A stretch of 64,000 nt of DNA from Nocardioidaceae bacterium (GCA_030655315.1 JAURVT010000002.1:124001-188000); one strand, 5' to 3'; numbered from the stretch's first letter, positions 36,527-46,590 are shown. A program made the numbers and translations. Notes: a model not told the origin generated them from the sequence alone.

Positions 36527-36883
36527 GTGCTGCTGCTGGACAGCGTGCTGGGGCTGGTGCTGGTCGGGCTGTGGGTGTTCTGCCTGGTCGACGTGGTGAC
36601 CACGGACTCGTCCCTGTGCCGCAACCTGCCGAAGGTCGGGTGGGTGGTGGTCGTGCTGCTGTTCTCGGTGCTCGGCTCGCTCGCGTGGCTGGTGGCCGGG
36701 CGACCCCAGCGCGGCGCCGACCTGCCCTACCGCGGCAGCACCGGTGGCGCGTTCCCCGAGTACGAGCGGCCCGGCCGGTTCGTCGGCCACGACACCGAGT
36801 CCGACGAGGACTTCCTGCGACGGTGCCGCGAGCGCGCCGAGGAGCAGCGCCGCCGCTACCGCGAGGACCGCGGCGGGGCCTGA
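36527..36883 (+). CDS. PLDc_N-type small membrane protein
   Basis: A 118-residue protein with two hydrophobic segments. The first, LGLVLVGLWVFCLVDVVTTDSSLCRNLPKVGWVVVVLLFSVLGSLAWLVAGRP, has the D-V-x-x...LPK-x-x-W pattern of the phospholipase D-nuclease N-terminal (PLDc_N) family. A charged cytoplasmic tail (DEDFLRRCRERAEEQRRRYRED) follows. GTG 36527 was chosen with GAGGGGG six bases before it; GTG 36509 or ATG 36491 would lengthen it. No catalytic PLD domain is present, and such stand-alone proteins have no known role. Confidence 0.8.
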   Translation: MLLLDSVLGLVLVGLWVFCLVDVVTTDSSLCRNLPKVGWVVVVLLFSVLGSLAWLVAGRPQRGADLPYRGSTGGAFPEYERPGRFVGHDTESDEDFLRRCRERAEEQRRRYREDRGGA

Positions 36884-36886
36884 GGC

Positions 36887-37405
36887 TCAGTCGAGGTCGC
36901 GGTAGCGACCCCGCACGTGGGCGAGGCCGGTGACGTCACCCGCCACCTCGACGTGCTCGACGACGGCCTCGACCAGCAGGGCCCAGCCGGCGTGACGCGG
37001 CGCGGTGTCGACGAGCCGGGCGCCGATCCACCCGGACGCGTCGGCGAGCACCGGGCCCCAGGTGGTCTGCTCCCAGCCGCCGACCGTGAACGTGCCGCCG
37101 GGTGCGGGCGCCTGCCCGGCGAACACCTCGGCGAGGTTGCGGTGCGGGGCTGCGAGCAGGCTGACCGCCACCGGCGCACCCGGCTCGAGCACGTCGGCGA
37201 GGTCGGAGTCCTCGTCGACCAGGCCGAGCACGAGGGACGGGTCGCCGTCGGCCACGAGGAACGACGAGAGCGTGAGGCCCGCGCGCCCGCGTCCCTCCCC
37301 CGCCGCCCACACCGACACCGGCGACGGCGTGCGCCCACGGAACCGTCGCAGCGGGTCGCGGTCGCCGTCGGCGGGCAGGAACGGGTGCTCGGTGTGGATC
37401 GTCAC
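36887..37405 (-). CDS. Flavin reductase-like domain protein
   Basis: A 172-residue protein with the flavin-reductase/FMN-binding split-barrel pattern: PSPVSVWAAGEGRGRAGLTLSSFLVADGDPSLVLGLVDEDSDL, VSLLAAPHRNLAEVFAG and a late RGRYRDL. It probably binds FMN or FAD and reduces it with NAD(P)H. GTG 37405 was chosen because a longer open frame reads into the palindromic repeat at 37444-37500. The stop is 3 bases from the end of the convergent PLDc_N-like gene. Confidence 0.75.
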   Translation of the reverse strand: MTIHTEHPFLPADGDRDPLRRFRGRTPSPVSVWAAGEGRGRAGLTLSSFLVADGDPSLVLGLVDEDSDLADVLEPGAPVAVSLLAAPHRNLAEVFAGQAPAPGGTFTVGGWEQTTWGPVLADASGWIGARLVDTAPRHAGWALLVEAVVEHVEVAGDVTGLAHVRGRYRDLD

Positions 37406-37443
37406 GCCCCCATCCTCACCCCGACCGACCCGCCACCACTCCT

Positions 37444-37500
37444 CGAGATACGGGTTCTGCACCACTAAACGGCCCAGCGTGGTGCAGAACCCGTATCTCG
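37444..37500. repeat. Palindromic intergenic repeat, copy 1
   Basis: Perfect 22-base inverted repeat (arms 37444-37465 and 37479-37500) around a 13-base loop, with core GAGATACGGGTTCTGCACCA. It lies between the stop of the phosphatase gene and the start of the flavin reductase gene, both on the minus strand. A second copy is at 43121-43191. There is no T run, so it is a REP-like element that may also act as a transcription stop or mRNA stabiliser. Confidence 0.85.
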
Positions 37501-37504
37501 GCCG

Positions 37505-39196
37505 TCAGGGGCGGGCCGTCTCCCAATCGATCGTCTGCTGGGAGACCTGCTCGTCGGTGAGCACGGCCTGGGAGCGGGAGCGGCCGTTGCTCGACGGCAG
37601 CGGCTGGTCGGCGGTCTGCTCGAGGGCGCGCTCGCGGTCGCCGACGACGAACGACGCCCGGGTGAAGACGTCGGCGTCGGGCCGGGAGACGAAGGGCAGG
37701 CAGCGGAAGTCGGCGGTCATCTCCCGCGGCGTGATCCGGGTGTTGACGTAGCCGCGCAGGTTGTTCTGGAACTTCAGGTGCGGGTTCCAGGGGAACCACG
37801 GGTGGGACGTCGCCGGGGCGTCCGCGCCGTCACCGCCCGACGTGATCGACGAGCACACGAGCTCGGTGCCGACGGACTCGGCGGTCGGGTCGCGGTAGTC
37901 CAGCTTGAGGTCCGAGGCCCAGTGGGCGTGGACGTCGCCGGTCAGCACCACCGGGTTGCGGACGCCGGCGTCGAGCCAGCCCTGCGTGATGCGGTCGCGG
38001 GACGCGGTGTACCCGTCCCAGCTGTCCATCGACACCCGCGAGACCGGGCCCTGCTCGGCGTCGCGCTGGGAGAAGAACACCTGCTGCGCGATCACGTCCC
38101 ACCGCACGTCGGACCGGCGGAACCCGTCGAGCAGCCACTTCTCCTGCGCGCGGCCGGTGATGGAGCGTCGCGGGTCGGCCGCGGAGGGACAGTCCGACTG
38201 GTAGCCGTCCCCGCACGCCTGGTCGGAGCGGAACTGACGGGTGTCGAGCAGGTGGAACGACGCGAGCCGTCCCCACCGCACCCGCCGGAACAGCTGGATC
38301 TGGGTGCCCACGGGCACGCTCGACGCCCGCAGCGGCATGTTCTCGTAGTACGCCCGCGCCGCCGCCACGCGACGCTGCCGGAAGGTCGGCTGGTCGGCGG
38401 CGTCCTCGGGCACCGGTCCGGCCCAGTTGTTGTCGATCTCGTGGTCGTCCCACACCACCAGCCACGGGGCCACCGCGTGCGCCGCCTGGAGGTCGGCGTC
38501 GGTCTTGTACTGCGCGTGCCGCTGGCGGTAGTTGGCCAGCGTCACCGTCTCGGGCCCCTGGTGGTCCCGGACGTTGCCGCTGCCCGCGACGTAGTCCTGC
38601 GCCTTGTACTCGTACTGGTAGTCCCCGAGATGGAGCACCAGGTCCGGACGGTCCTCGGCCAGGCGCCGGTAGGCGGTGAAGAAGCCGTGCTCGTACTGCG
38701 AGCACGACACGAACGACATGTCGAGCGCCGACGGCAGGCTGCCCGCGGCCGGTGCCGTCATGGTGCGGGCCACCGCCGAGGCGTGGCGACCGCTGCGGAA
38801 CCGGTACCAGTACTCCCGTCCCGGTCGCAGCCCGTCGATCTCGACGTGGACGCTGTGACCCCACGCGGGCAGCGCCTGCGCGGTCCCGCGCCGCACCACC
38901 CGTCGCATCTGCTCGTCCTCGGCGACCTCCCACCTGACGGCGTGCGCGACGGCGCCCATGCCACCACGCCCGTCGTCGGCCAGCGGGCGCACCGCGAGGC
39001 GCGTCCAGATCACGACGCCGTCGGGCGTCGGGTCGCCCGAGGCGACCCCCAGGGTGAACGGGTCCACCGGCAGCGTCGCGGCATGGGCGCGGGCGTCCAG
39101 CGGCGCCAGGCCGGAGGCCCCCGCGGCGCCGACGACGCCCACCGCGAGGCCGGTGCGGACGAAGGTGCGGCGCGAGGGCAGGGTCGAGTGCGTCAT
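37505..39196 (-). CDS. phoD: Alkaline phosphatase D (PhoD family), Tat-exported
   Basis: A 563-residue secreted metallophosphatase. The N-terminus has the twin-arginine signal SRRTFVRTGLAVGVV and an Ala-rich cleavage zone near residue 38. The mature part has FTLGVASGDPTPDGVVIWTRLA, the metal-site motifs LHLGDYQYEYK, VVWDDHEIDNNWAG and TGDVHAHWASDLK, and GTELVCSSITSGGDG. It uses Fe/Ca in relatives and releases phosphate from phosphomono- and diesters outside the cell, usually under phosphate starvation; no PHO box was identified. Confidence 0.95.
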   Translation of the reverse strand: MTHSTLPSRRTFVRTGLAVGVVGAAGASGLAPLDARAHAATLPVDPFTLGVASGDPTPDGVVIWTRLAVRPLADDGRGGMGAVAHAVRWEVAEDEQMRRVVRRGTAQALPAWGHSVHVEIDGLRPGREYWYRFRSGRHASAVARTMTAPAAGSLPSALDMSFVSCSQYEHGFFTAYRRLAEDRPDLVLHLGDYQYEYKAQDYVAGSGNVRDHQGPETVTLANYRQRHAQYKTDADLQAAHAVAPWLVVWDDHEIDNNWAGPVPEDAADQPTFRQRRVAAARAYYENMPLRASSVPVGTQIQLFRRVRWGRLASFHLLDTRQFRSDQACGDGYQSDCPSAADPRRSITGRAQEKWLLDGFRRSDVRWDVIAQQVFFSQRDAEQGPVSRVSMDSWDGYTASRDRITQGWLDAGVRNPVVLTGDVHAHWASDLKLDYRDPTAESVGTELVCSSITSGGDGADAPATSHPWFPWNPHLKFQNNLRGYVNTRITPREMTADFRCLPFVSRPDADVFTRASFVVGDRERALEQTADQPLPSSNGRSRSQAVLTDEQVSQQTIDWETARP

Positions 39197-39282
39197 GTCG
39201 TCGTTGTGCCCACCGGGCGGGACCCCGCGATGACGGCCGGACGTCGGTCGCGCGTCGTCCGGGTGAACGGTCGGCGCGGGTG

Positions 39283-39300
39283 CCTTGACTTAGTTCAAGG
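39283..39300. promoter_or_regulatory. Putative operator upstream of xylB
   Basis: CCTTGACTTAGTTCAAGG, two perfect six-base arms with a six-base spacer, 20 bases before the xylB start. The left arm also supplies a TTGACT -35-like hexamer. Position suggests control by the ROK regulator encoded at 41905 (inference). Confidence 0.55.
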
Positions 39301-39319
39301 GTTGCACCAAACTGGCCGC

Positions 39320-40714
39320 GTGACGCCCGACACGCTGGTCCTCGGTATCGACTCCTCCACCCAGAGCTGCAAGGCCGTGCTGACGCGCGCCTCCGACGGC
39401 ACCGTCGTGGAGACCCGCACGGCCCGTCACCCCGACGGCACCGAGGTCGACCCACGCGCCTGGATCACCGCGCTCGAGGAGACGGCCGGCCCGCTGCTGC
39501 CGCGGGCCGCGGCGGTCGCCGTCGGTGGCCAGCAGCACGGCATGGTGGCGCTCGACGACGCCGGCGAGCCCGTCCGCGACGCCCTGCTCTGGAACGACAC
39601 CCGCTCGGCCGACGAGGCGCTCGCCCTGAGCGACGAGCTGGGCGGCGCGCAGGCCAGCGCCGACCGCACCGGCAGCGTCCTGGTGGCGTCGTACACCGTG
39701 ACCAAGCTGCGCTGGCTGCGCGACCACGAGCCGCAGAACGCCGCCCGCACGAACCAGGTGCTGCTCCCGCACGACTACCTGACGTGGCACCTCGCGGGCC
39801 GTCCCGACGAGGCCACCACCGACCGCGGCGACGCGTCGGGCACCTGCTACTACTCCCCCGCCGACGACCGCTGGCTCCCCGACGTGGCCGCGCTCGCGCT
39901 CGGCCACGAGCCGCGCCTGCCCCGGATCGCGCGCCCGAACGAGGTCGTCGGACGCACCGGCGGCGGCGCGGTCGTCGCGCCCGGCACCGGCGACAACATG
40001 GCCGCCGCGCTGGGCCTGGACCTCCAGCCCGGTGACGTGGCGGTGTCGGTCGGCACCTCGGGCGTCGCGTCCGCCGTCTCGACCACGCCCACCGCCGACC
40101 CCACCGGCATGGTGAGCGGCTTCGCCGACGCCACCGGACGGTTCCTGCCCCTCGCCTGCACGCTCAACGCGTCCCGCGTGCTCGAGCTGACCGCCCGGCT
40201 GCTCGGCGTCGACCACGCCGGGCTCTCCGAGCTCGCCCTCGCCGGCGAGCCCGGCGCGCACGGCCTCGTCCTGCTCCCCTACCTCGACGGCGAGCGCACG
40301 CCCAACCGTCCGCGCGCCACCGGCGTCACGTCGGGCCTGACCAGCGGCACCAGCCGCGAGGACCTCGCCCGTGCGACCGTCGAGGGCCTGCTGTGCTCCC
40401 TCGCCGACGCGGTCGACGTCATCGCGCAGGCCGTCGGCCGGCCGACGACGCGCGTGGTCCTGATCGGCGGCGGCGCCCGCAGCGAGGCCGTGCGCCGGCT
40501 CGCGCCGTCGGTGCTCGGCGTCCCCGTCGTGGTGCCCGACGACGGCGAGTACGTGGCCCGCGGCGCCGCGCGCCAGGCCGCCTGGGCCCTGTCCGGCGAG
40601 GCCGAGCCGCCCACCTGGCAGATGCCCGGCCAGCAGCTGTTCGAGGCCGACCCCACGCCCCACGTCCGCGAGCAGTACGCGCAGCTGCGCGACCGCACCG
40701 CCGACTGGTCCTGA
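39320..40714 (+). CDS. xylB: Xylulokinase
   Basis: A 464-residue FGGY-family kinase. Domain I begins [18 protein letters not shown] and has [15 protein letters not shown] with the xylulose-contacting QHG and LLWNDTRS. Domain II has [25 protein letters not shown] and [14 protein letters not shown]. It phosphorylates D-xylulose to xylulose 5-phosphate. GTG 39320 gives the family-typical start; a long open frame upstream is antisense to phoD. The gene is followed after 40 bases by xylA. It is a closer match to XylB than the FGGY kinase of the catabolic island. Confidence 0.95.
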   Translation: MTPDTLVLGIDSSTQSCKAVLTRASDGTVVETRTARHPDGTEVDPRAWITALEETAGPLLPRAAAVAVGGQQHGMVALDDAGEPVRDALLWNDTRSADEALALSDELGGAQASADRTGSVLVASYTVTKLRWLRDHEPQNAARTNQVLLPHDYLTWHLAGRPDEATTDRGDASGTCYYSPADDRWLPDVAALALGHEPRLPRIARPNEVVGRTGGGAVVAPGTGDNMAAALGLDLQPGDVAVSVGTSGVASAVSTTPTADPTGMVSGFADATGRFLPLACTLNASRVLELTARLLGVDHAGLSELALAGEPGAHGLVLLPYLDGERTPNRPRATGVTSGLTSGTSREDLARATVEGLLCSLADAVDVIAQAVGRPTTRVVLIGGGARSEAVRRLAPSVLGVPVVVPDDGEYVARGAARQAAWALSGEAEPPTWQMPGQQLFEADPTPHVREQYAQLRDRTADWS

Positions 40715-40754
40715 CCACCCCGTCCCGCCACACCCACCACCTCTGGAGACACCC

Positions 40755-41918
40755 ATGGCCATCCCCACCCCCACCCCCGAGGACAAGTTCTCCTTCGGCA
40801 TGTGGACCGTCGGCTACGCCGGTCGCGACCCGTTCGGCGACCCGACGCGCAAGCCCCTCGACATGGTCTACGGCCTGGAGAAGCTGGCCGAGATCGGTGC
40901 CTACGGCATCAACTTCCACGACGACGACCTGATCCCGTTCGGCTCCTCCGACGCCGAGCGCGACGCGATCATCGAGCGGCTCAAGAAGGGCCTGGCCGAC
41001 ACCGGCCTCGCCGTCACGACCGCCACCACCAACCTGTTCGGCCACCCGGTCTTCAAGGACGGCGCGTTCACGTCCAACGACCGCGACGTCCGCCGCTTCG
41101 CGCTGAAGAAGACGATGCGCAACATCGACCTCGCCGCCGAGCTCGGCGCGTCGATCTACGTGGCCTGGGGCGGCCGCGAGGGCGCCGAGGGCGGCGCCAA
41201 CAAGGACATCCGCGTGGCGCTCGACCGCTACCGCGAGGGCTTCGACCTGCTCGGCGAGTACGTCACCGAGAAGGGCTACGACCTCCGCTTCGCCATCGAG
41301 CCCAAGCCCAACGAGCCCCGTGGCGACATCATCCTGCCGACGGTCGGCCACGCGCTCGCCTTCATCGAGTCGCTGCAGCGTCCCGAGCTGGTGGGCGTCA
41401 ACCCCGAGGTCGGGCACGAGCAGATGGCCGGCCTGAACGCCGCGCACGGCTACGCGCAGGCGCTGTGGGCGGGCAAGCTCTTCCACATCGACCTCAACGG
41501 CCAGAGCGGCATCAAGTACGACCAGGACCTCCGCTTCGGTGCGGGCAACGTCCGCGACGCCTTCTGGGTCGTCGACACCCTGGACCAGGCCGACTGGGAC
41601 GGCGCCGTGCACTTCGACTACAAGCCCGCCCGTACCGAGTCCGACGAGGGCGTGTGGGTCTCGGCCGCCGCGTGCATGACGAACTACCTCATCCTGCGCG
41701 ACAAGTCGCGCGCGTTCCGCGCCGACCCCGAGGTCCAGGCGGCCTTCGAGGCCGCCAACGTCGCCGGTCTCACCGTGCCGACGCTCGCCGAGGGCGAGAC
41801 CTGGAACGACATCGTGTCCGCGCCGAACCCGGACGTCGAGGCCATCGGCGACCGCGGCCTGGGCTACGAGCGCCTCGACCAGCTCGCGCTCGAGCACCTC
41901 TACGGTGTCCGCGGCTGA
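40755..41918 (+). CDS. xylA: Xylose isomerase
   Basis: A 387-residue group I (short) actinobacterial isomerase converting D-xylose to D-xylulose. Metal and substrate residues are recognisable: [11 protein letters not shown] with the catalytic His/Asp, the AWGGREG loop, [33 protein letters not shown] and HFDYKP. The length fits the Streptomyces-type enzyme. It starts at ATG after a GGAG element, lies between xylB and the ROK gene, and its last 14 bases overlap the ROK start, so the three form an operon. Confidence 0.97.
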   Translation: MAIPTPTPEDKFSFGMWTVGYAGRDPFGDPTRKPLDMVYGLEKLAEIGAYGINFHDDDLIPFGSSDAERDAIIERLKKGLADTGLAVTTATTNLFGHPVFKDGAFTSNDRDVRRFALKKTMRNIDLAAELGASIYVAWGGREGAEGGANKDIRVALDRYREGFDLLGEYVTEKGYDLRFAIEPKPNEPRGDIILPTVGHALAFIESLQRPELVGVNPEVGHEQMAGLNAAHGYAQALWAGKLFHIDLNGQSGIKYDQDLRFGAGNVRDAFWVVDTLDQADWDGAVHFDYKPARTESDEGVWVSAAACMTNYLILRDKSRAFRADPEVQAAFEAANVAGLTVPTLAEGETWNDIVSAPNPDVEAIGDRGLGYERLDQLALEHLYGVRG

Positions 41919-43119
41919 CCTGACGCCGGCGACCCGCACGTCCGAGGACGTGCGGGTCGCCAACACCGCCCTGGTCCTGCGCACCCTGCGGGCCGACGGC
42001 CCGTCCAGCCGGGCGGTGCTCGCGGCGTCCACGGGGCTCACCAAGGGCACCGTCGGCACCATCGTCGGGCGCCTCAGCGACCTGGGTGCGGTGCACGAGG
42101 ACGCGCCGGGGGTCGCGCAGCCGGGCCCCGCCACGCGCGGACGCCCCTCCCGTCCGGTCACCCTCGAGGGCAGCCCCCTCGTCGGGCTCGGCATCGAGGT
42201 CAACGTCGACTACCGCGCCGCCGTCGCGCTCGACCTGGCCGGTGCGACGCAGCTGTTCACCGAGGAGCGCGGCGCCGTCGGTGGCGACCGTGTCGACGTC
42301 ACCGAGGTCGACGCGTTCGTCCGTCGCTGTCGCCGACGGCTCGAGGCCGACGGGCACCGGCTCCTGGGTCTGTGCCTGGCGGTCCCGGGGCTCGTCGAGC
42401 GCGACCGCCGCGTGGTCCGGTCGGCCCCCAACCTGGGCTGGCACGACCTCGACCTGGCCGCCGCCGTCACCGGGGGCGTCCCGGCGGGCACGCCCGTGCG
42501 CGTCGACAACGACGCCAACTGCGCCGCCCGGGCCGAGGCCTGGGTCGGCGTCGCGAGCGGTGCCGAGCACGTCCTCTACGTCACCGGCACCGTGGGCGTC
42601 GGCGGCGGTGTCGTCAGCGACGGTGACGTCGTGCATGGGCTGCGCGGGTTCGCCGGCGAGATCGGCCACATGCGGCTCGGTGACTCCGACGAGCGGTGCG
42701 GGTGCGGTCGACGCGGGTGCTGGGAGTCCCAGGTGGGGCTCCTCGCAATGCTGCGCCGGGTCGGCATGCCGCACGAGCCCGACGTGGACCCCCTCCTCGT
42801 CGCCGAGCAGGTCGCCCGCCGTGCCGCCGTCGACGCCGACGTCCGCGCCGGCCTCGCCCTGCTCGCGGACGACCTCGCCCGCGGGTGCGCCGTCCTGGCC
42901 AACGCCCTGGACCCCGGCACCATCGTCCTCGGTGGGTACTTCGCGACGCTCGCGCCGTGGCTGCTGCCCACCGTCCGCGACCGGCTCGCGCGCGACGTCT
43001 TCGCCGGCGGCTGCGCGGTCCGGACCAGCACGCTCGGCCTGCGAGCCGCCGCCACCGGCGCCGCCGCCCACGTCCTGTCCGACGTCTTCGACGCCCGCGT
43101 CCCCCTCCCGGCCCCCTGA
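41905..43119 (+). CDS. ROK-family transcriptional regulator (XylR-type)
   Basis: A 404-residue protein. An N-terminal winged helix ([30 protein letters not shown]) is followed by a ROK sugar-kinase-like domain with the ATP loop region, [44 protein letters not shown] (zinc-binding Cys/His cluster) and [13 protein letters not shown] start inside the end of xylA. In actinobacteria such ROK proteins repress xylose genes and release DNA on binding xylose. It likely controls xylBA, and perhaps the facing transporter operon. Confidence 0.92.
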   Translation: MSAADLTPATRTSEDVRVANTALVLRTLRADGPSSRAVLAASTGLTKGTVGTIVGRLSDLGAVHEDAPGVAQPGPATRGRPSRPVTLEGSPLVGLGIEVNVDYRAAVALDLAGATQLFTEERGAVGGDRVDVTEVDAFVRRCRRRLEADGHRLLGLCLAVPGLVERDRRVVRSAPNLGWHDLDLAAAVTGGVPAGTPVRVDNDANCAARAEAWVGVASGAEHVLYVTGTVGVGGGVVSDGDVVHGLRGFAGEIGHMRLGDSDERCGCGRRGCWESQVGLLAMLRRVGMPHEPDVDPLLVAEQVARRAAVDADVRAGLALLADDLARGCAVLANALDPGTIVLGGYFATLAPWLLPTVRDRLARDVFAGGCAVRTSTLGLRAAATGAAAHVLSDVFDARVPLPAP

Positions 43120-43120
43120 C

Positions 43121-43191
43121 GAGTCGCCGAGATACGGCTTCTGCACCACCTGGAGCCGGATCCTGGTGCAGAACCCGTATCTCGGCGACTC
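43121..43191. repeat. Palindromic intergenic repeat, copy 2, between convergent ROK genes
   Basis: Arms 43121-43148 and 43164-43191 (28 bases with one mismatch) around a 15-base loop. It contains the same core as the element at 37444-37500. It fills the gap between the stops of two convergent genes, where it could end transcription from both sides. Confidence 0.85.
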
Positions 43192-43202
43192 CGGCGGGCG
43201 GG

Positions 43203-44414
43203 TCAGACGGGGTGCGGGACGGGGGTGTCGGCGAGGACGGAGGCGGGGTCCTCCAGCAGCGGGCCGAAGGCGAGCTCGGCGGCACCGAGCAGCACGGAGT
43301 CCGCGCCGAGGGCCGGGAGGACGATCCGCACCTGCGCCGCCGGGTCGCCGAGCGCGCCCTCCTCGAGGGTGCGCGCGACGACGCGCCGCACCAGCGGGTA
43401 GACGTCCCGCAGCAGACCGCCGAGCACGACCACCTCGGGGTTGAAGACGTTGACGAGGCTCGCGAGGCCGGCCCCGAGCTCGCGGCCGACCGTGACCATC
43501 GCGTCGTTGGGCTCGGTCATCGCGCGCACGCGCTCGGCCACGACCGCGAGGTCGTCGTCGGGGCACTCGACGGCGGCCGCGACCGCGGACGCGCCGATCT
43601 CGGTCTCCCAGCAGCCCCGGCTGCCGCAGCGGCAGACGAGCCCGCTGCTGCCGGTGCGCATGTGCCCGACCTCGCCGGCGAAGCCGCCGAAGCCGCGCAG
43701 CGTGTGGCCGTCGGCGACGACGCCGCCGCCCACGCCGATGTCGGCGGAGAGGTAGATCAGGTCGTCGCACCCGACGCCCGCACCGCGGACGTGCTCGGAC
43801 AGCACGCCCAGGTCGGCGTCGTTGCCCATCAGGATGGCGACGTCGACGCCGAGCGCGTCGCGCAGCAGCCGGCGCAGGTCGACCGCGGTCCAGCGCAGGT
43901 TGGGGGCGAACCCCACCACGCCGGCCCCGGACACCACGCCGGGCAGGCCGACGCCGATGCCGACCAGCGCCGCGCCGTCGGGCGCGCCGTCGACCATCTC
44001 CCGCACGAGCGAGGCGACCACGGAGGCCACCGCGCGGGGCTCGCGCGAGCGGGGCATCGCGCCGCCGCCGCGGGCGAGCACGTGGCCGGCGAGCCCGACC
44101 CGGGCCACCTCCACGCGCTCCACCCGCAGCTCGACCGCGACGACGAACACCTGGCGCTCACCGGGCGACACGTCGATCGACGGCCGCCCGGCACTGCTGC
44201 GCTCCCCCACCGGCATCTCCTGCCGGACCACTCCCAGGCCCTCGAGCTCGGCGACCAGGGCCGCGATCGTGCTGCGGTTGAGCCCCATCCGCGCCGTGAG
44301 GTCGGCCCGCGAGATCAGCTCCTCGCGGTGGACGTGTCCCAGCAGCGTGCCGAGGTTGTGGCGGCGGACCGCCTCCTGGTTGGTGCCAGATCCCGGGCGT
44401 GCGCGCCCGGTCAC
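43203..44414 (-). CDS. ROK-family transcriptional regulator linked to the sugar ABC transporter
   Basis: A 403-residue ROK repressor. The DNA-binding part is NQEAVRRHNLGTLLGHVHREELISRADLTARMGLNRSTIAALVAELEGLG. The ROK domain has MGNDADLGVLSEHVRGAG, GFAGEVGHMRTGSSGLVCRCGSRGCWET (zinc cluster) and FNPEVVVLGGLL. GTG 44414 is three bases past the permease stop, so it is the last gene of the transporter operon. It presumably senses the transported sugar. Having two ROK regulators face each other in one locus is noteworthy. Confidence 0.92.
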   Translation of the reverse strand: MTGRARPGSGTNQEAVRRHNLGTLLGHVHREELISRADLTARMGLNRSTIAALVAELEGLGVVRQEMPVGERSSAGRPSIDVSPGERQVFVVAVELRVERVEVARVGLAGHVLARGGGAMPRSREPRAVASVVASLVREMVDGAPDGAALVGIGVGLPGVVSGAGVVGFAPNLRWTAVDLRRLLRDALGVDVAILMGNDADLGVLSEHVRGAGVGCDDLIYLSADIGVGGGVVADGHTLRGFGGFAGEVGHMRTGSSGLVCRCGSRGCWETEIGASAVAAAVECPDDDLAVVAERVRAMTEPNDAMVTVGRELGAGLASLVNVFNPEVVVLGGLLRDVYPLVRRVVARTLEEGALGDPAAQVRIVLPALGADSVLLGAAELAFGPLLEDPASVLADTPVPHPV

Positions 44415-44416
44415 GG

Positions 44417-45694
44417 TCAGGTTCCCGTGACAGTGCGACGACGACGCGACAGCGCGTCGACGCTGGCGGCGATCAGCAGGACGACGCCGGTGACGATGAA
44501 CTTGACGTACGCCTCCTGGCCGAGCAGGCCGAGGCCGTTGTCGATCGTCGCGATGACGAAGCCGCCGATGACGGCGTCGCGCACCTTGCCGCGACCACCG
44601 AAGAGGCTGGTGCCTCCGATGACCGCCGCGCCCACCGCGTAGAGCAGCGTGTTGCCGGCTCCGGCGTCGGGCGAGACGCCGTTCAGGCGGGACGCGGTGA
44701 TGATGCCGCTGATCGCGGCCATCGACGAGGCGATGGCGAACACCGAGACGCGGATCGCGTCGACGTTGATGCCGGCTCGACGACCGGCCTCCTTGTTGCC
44801 GCCGACGGCGTAGACGTGACGGCCGTAGCTCGTCTTGGAGAAGATGAACGTCAGGACGATCAGCAGCACGACCACGAGCGGGACCACCCACGGCACACCG
44901 GCCAGGACGACGCCGACGGCCGGGGCACGGTCGACGCTGAGGATCGCGGTGAAGGCCACCACGAGCAGCGCGAGGCCGACGATGCGGGCCAGGACGAGGG
45001 CCAGCGGACCGTGCTGCAGGCCGCGCTTGACCTGCACCTGGTGCTTGCGCAGCGCGAGGAGGCCGTAGAGGACGATCGCCACGATGGCGACGACCCAGCC
45101 GAGCACCACGTTCATGTTGCTGTTCGAGATGTTCAGGATGGTCTCGTTGCGGACCGGGATCGACGCGCCGCTGCCGATGAGCTTGAGGTTGACGCCCTGC
45201 AGCCCGAGGAAGAAGGCCAGCGTCACGACGAAGGCCGGGATGCCGACCTTGGCGACCATGATGCCGATCAGCAGGCCGATGACGGCGCCGGTGAGCACAC
45301 CGACGACGACGGCGACCGGCCAGGACTGGCCGTGGTTGGCCAGCGCGAGCGCGGTGACCGCGGACGCGGTGCCACCGGACACGCCGGCCGACAGGTCGAT
45401 GTCGCCGAGCAGGAGCACGGGCACCAGGCCCATGGCCAGCACGCAGATCGCGCCGGCCTGCACGGTGAGGTTGGCGATGTTGCGGGGCGAGGGGAAGGTG
45501 TCGGGCTGGATGGCGCTGAAGACGATCAGCAGCACGATCAGGCCGAGGACGGCGGGCAGGGCGCCCATGTCGCCGCCGCGGATCTTGTCGGCGTACTCGC
45601 GGACGGCGCCACCGACCGTGGTGGCGCGCTGGTCACCGGAGAAGCCGGGGTCGGCCGCGGGCGCGGGCGACGGGGTCTGGGTGTCGACGCTCAT
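44417..45694 (-). CDS. CUT2-family sugar ABC transporter permease (XylH-like)
   Basis: A 425-residue multi-pass permease of the ribose/xylose type. After a 40-residue soluble start it has LPAVLGLIVLLIVFSAIQPDTFPSPRNIANLTVQ, LLGDIDLSAGVSGGTASAVTAL and the conserved cytoplasmic loop SKTSYGRHVYAVGGNKEAGRRAGINVDAIRVSVF. It ends AVIGGTSLFGGRGKVRDAVIGG. It works with the ATPase and binding protein encoded upstream. Context with xylA/xylB makes xylose the likely cargo. Confidence 0.93.
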   Translation of the reverse strand: MSVDTQTPSPAPAADPGFSGDQRATTVGGAVREYADKIRGGDMGALPAVLGLIVLLIVFSAIQPDTFPSPRNIANLTVQAGAICVLAMGLVPVLLLGDIDLSAGVSGGTASAVTALALANHGQSWPVAVVVGVLTGAVIGLLIGIMVAKVGIPAFVVTLAFFLGLQGVNLKLIGSGASIPVRNETILNISNSNMNVVLGWVVAIVAIVLYGLLALRKHQVQVKRGLQHGPLALVLARIVGLALLVVAFTAILSVDRAPAVGVVLAGVPWVVPLVVVLLIVLTFIFSKTSYGRHVYAVGGNKEAGRRAGINVDAIRVSVFAIASSMAAISGIITASRLNGVSPDAGAGNTLLYAVGAAVIGGTSLFGGRGKVRDAVIGGFVIATIDNGLGLLGQEAYVKFIVTGVVLLIAASVDALSRRRRTVTGT

Positions 45695-45708
45695 GTGTCG
45701 CTCCCCTC

Positions 45709-46506
45709 TCAGGCCGACTGGGCGGCGGTCGCGGGGGCGATGCCCATCTCGCCGGAACGACCCGACGTGATGAGCTCGACCACCTGGGTGTGGTTGACGG
45801 ACTTGGCCGGGACGTCCGCGGCCACCCGTCCGAGGAACAGCGCGGTGATGCGGTCGGCGACCTCGAAGACGTCGACCATGTTGTGCGAGATCAGCACGAC
45901 GCCGAGGCCGCGGTCGGCGAGGCGGCGCACGAGGTCGAGGACCTGGCGCGTCTGCGCGACGCCGAGGGCGGCGGTCGGCTCGTCGAGCAGGACGACCTTG
46001 GAGTTCCACAGGACCGCCTTGGCGATCGCGACGGTCTGGCGCTGGCCACCGGACAGGCTGGCCACGCTCTGGCGGACCGACTTCACGGTGCGGACCGACA
46101 GCGACGCGAGCGTCTCGCGCGCCTTGGACTCCATCTCGGGCTCGTCCAGCAGGACGCTGCCGCGGTGCAGCTCGCGGCCGAGGAACATGTTCTCGACGAT
46201 GTCGAGGTTGTCGCACAGCGCGAGGTCCTGGTACACGACCTCGATGCCGAGGTCGGCGGAGTCCTTGGGACCGTTCACCGTGACCGGCTTGCCCTCGAAC
46301 AGGTACTCGCCGGAGTCGGCGGGGTAGATGCCCGCCAGCGCCTTCACGAGGGTGGACTTGCCCGCGCCGTTGTCGCCCACCAGGGCGGTCACCTGGCCCG
46401 GGTAGACGGCGAAGTCGACGTCGTGCAGGACGTGGACGGCGCCGAAGCTCTTGTTGATGCCGCGCAGCTCCAGCAGCGGCTGGCCGGTGGCCTCAGGGGT
46501 GGACAC
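45709..46506 (-). CDS. CUT2-family sugar ABC transporter ATP-binding protein (single domain)
   Basis: A 265-residue ATPase with Walker A GDNGAGKSTLVKALAG, signature SLSGGQRQTVAIAKAV, Walker B KVVLLDEPTAALG and the His of VLISHNM. CUT2 ATPases such as XylG or RbsA are usually about 500 residues with two fused domains. This one has a single domain, like FrcA-type proteins, and presumably acts as a homodimer. It is the middle gene of the binding protein-ATPase-permease-ROK operon. Confidence 0.93.
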   Translation of the reverse strand: MSTPEATGQPLLELRGINKSFGAVHVLHDVDFAVYPGQVTALVGDNGAGKSTLVKALAGIYPADSGEYLFEGKPVTVNGPKDSADLGIEVVYQDLALCDNLDIVENMFLGRELHRGSVLLDEPEMESKARETLASLSVRTVKSVRQSVASLSGGQRQTVAIAKAVLWNSKVVLLDEPTAALGVAQTRQVLDLVRRLADRGLGVVLISHNMVDVFEVADRITALFLGRVAADVPAKSVNHTQVVELITSGRSGEMGIAPATAAQSA

Positions 46507-46590
46507 AGGGGTGCTCCTTGATCGGGCGTGAGGGTGGCGGAACGGGGGTCGCCCCGCCGGCGGAGTGCCGGCGGGGCGACCTGGACCGGA

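Noticed and set aside
37778-39319. N-terminal extension upstream of xylB
   Set aside because: Antisense to phoD; xylulokinase sequence starts at GTG 39320 with the family-typical [11 protein letters not shown].
44414-44891. N-terminal extension of the minus-strand ROK regulator
   Set aside because: It overlaps the permease gene in another frame; the winged helix starts soon after GTG 44414.
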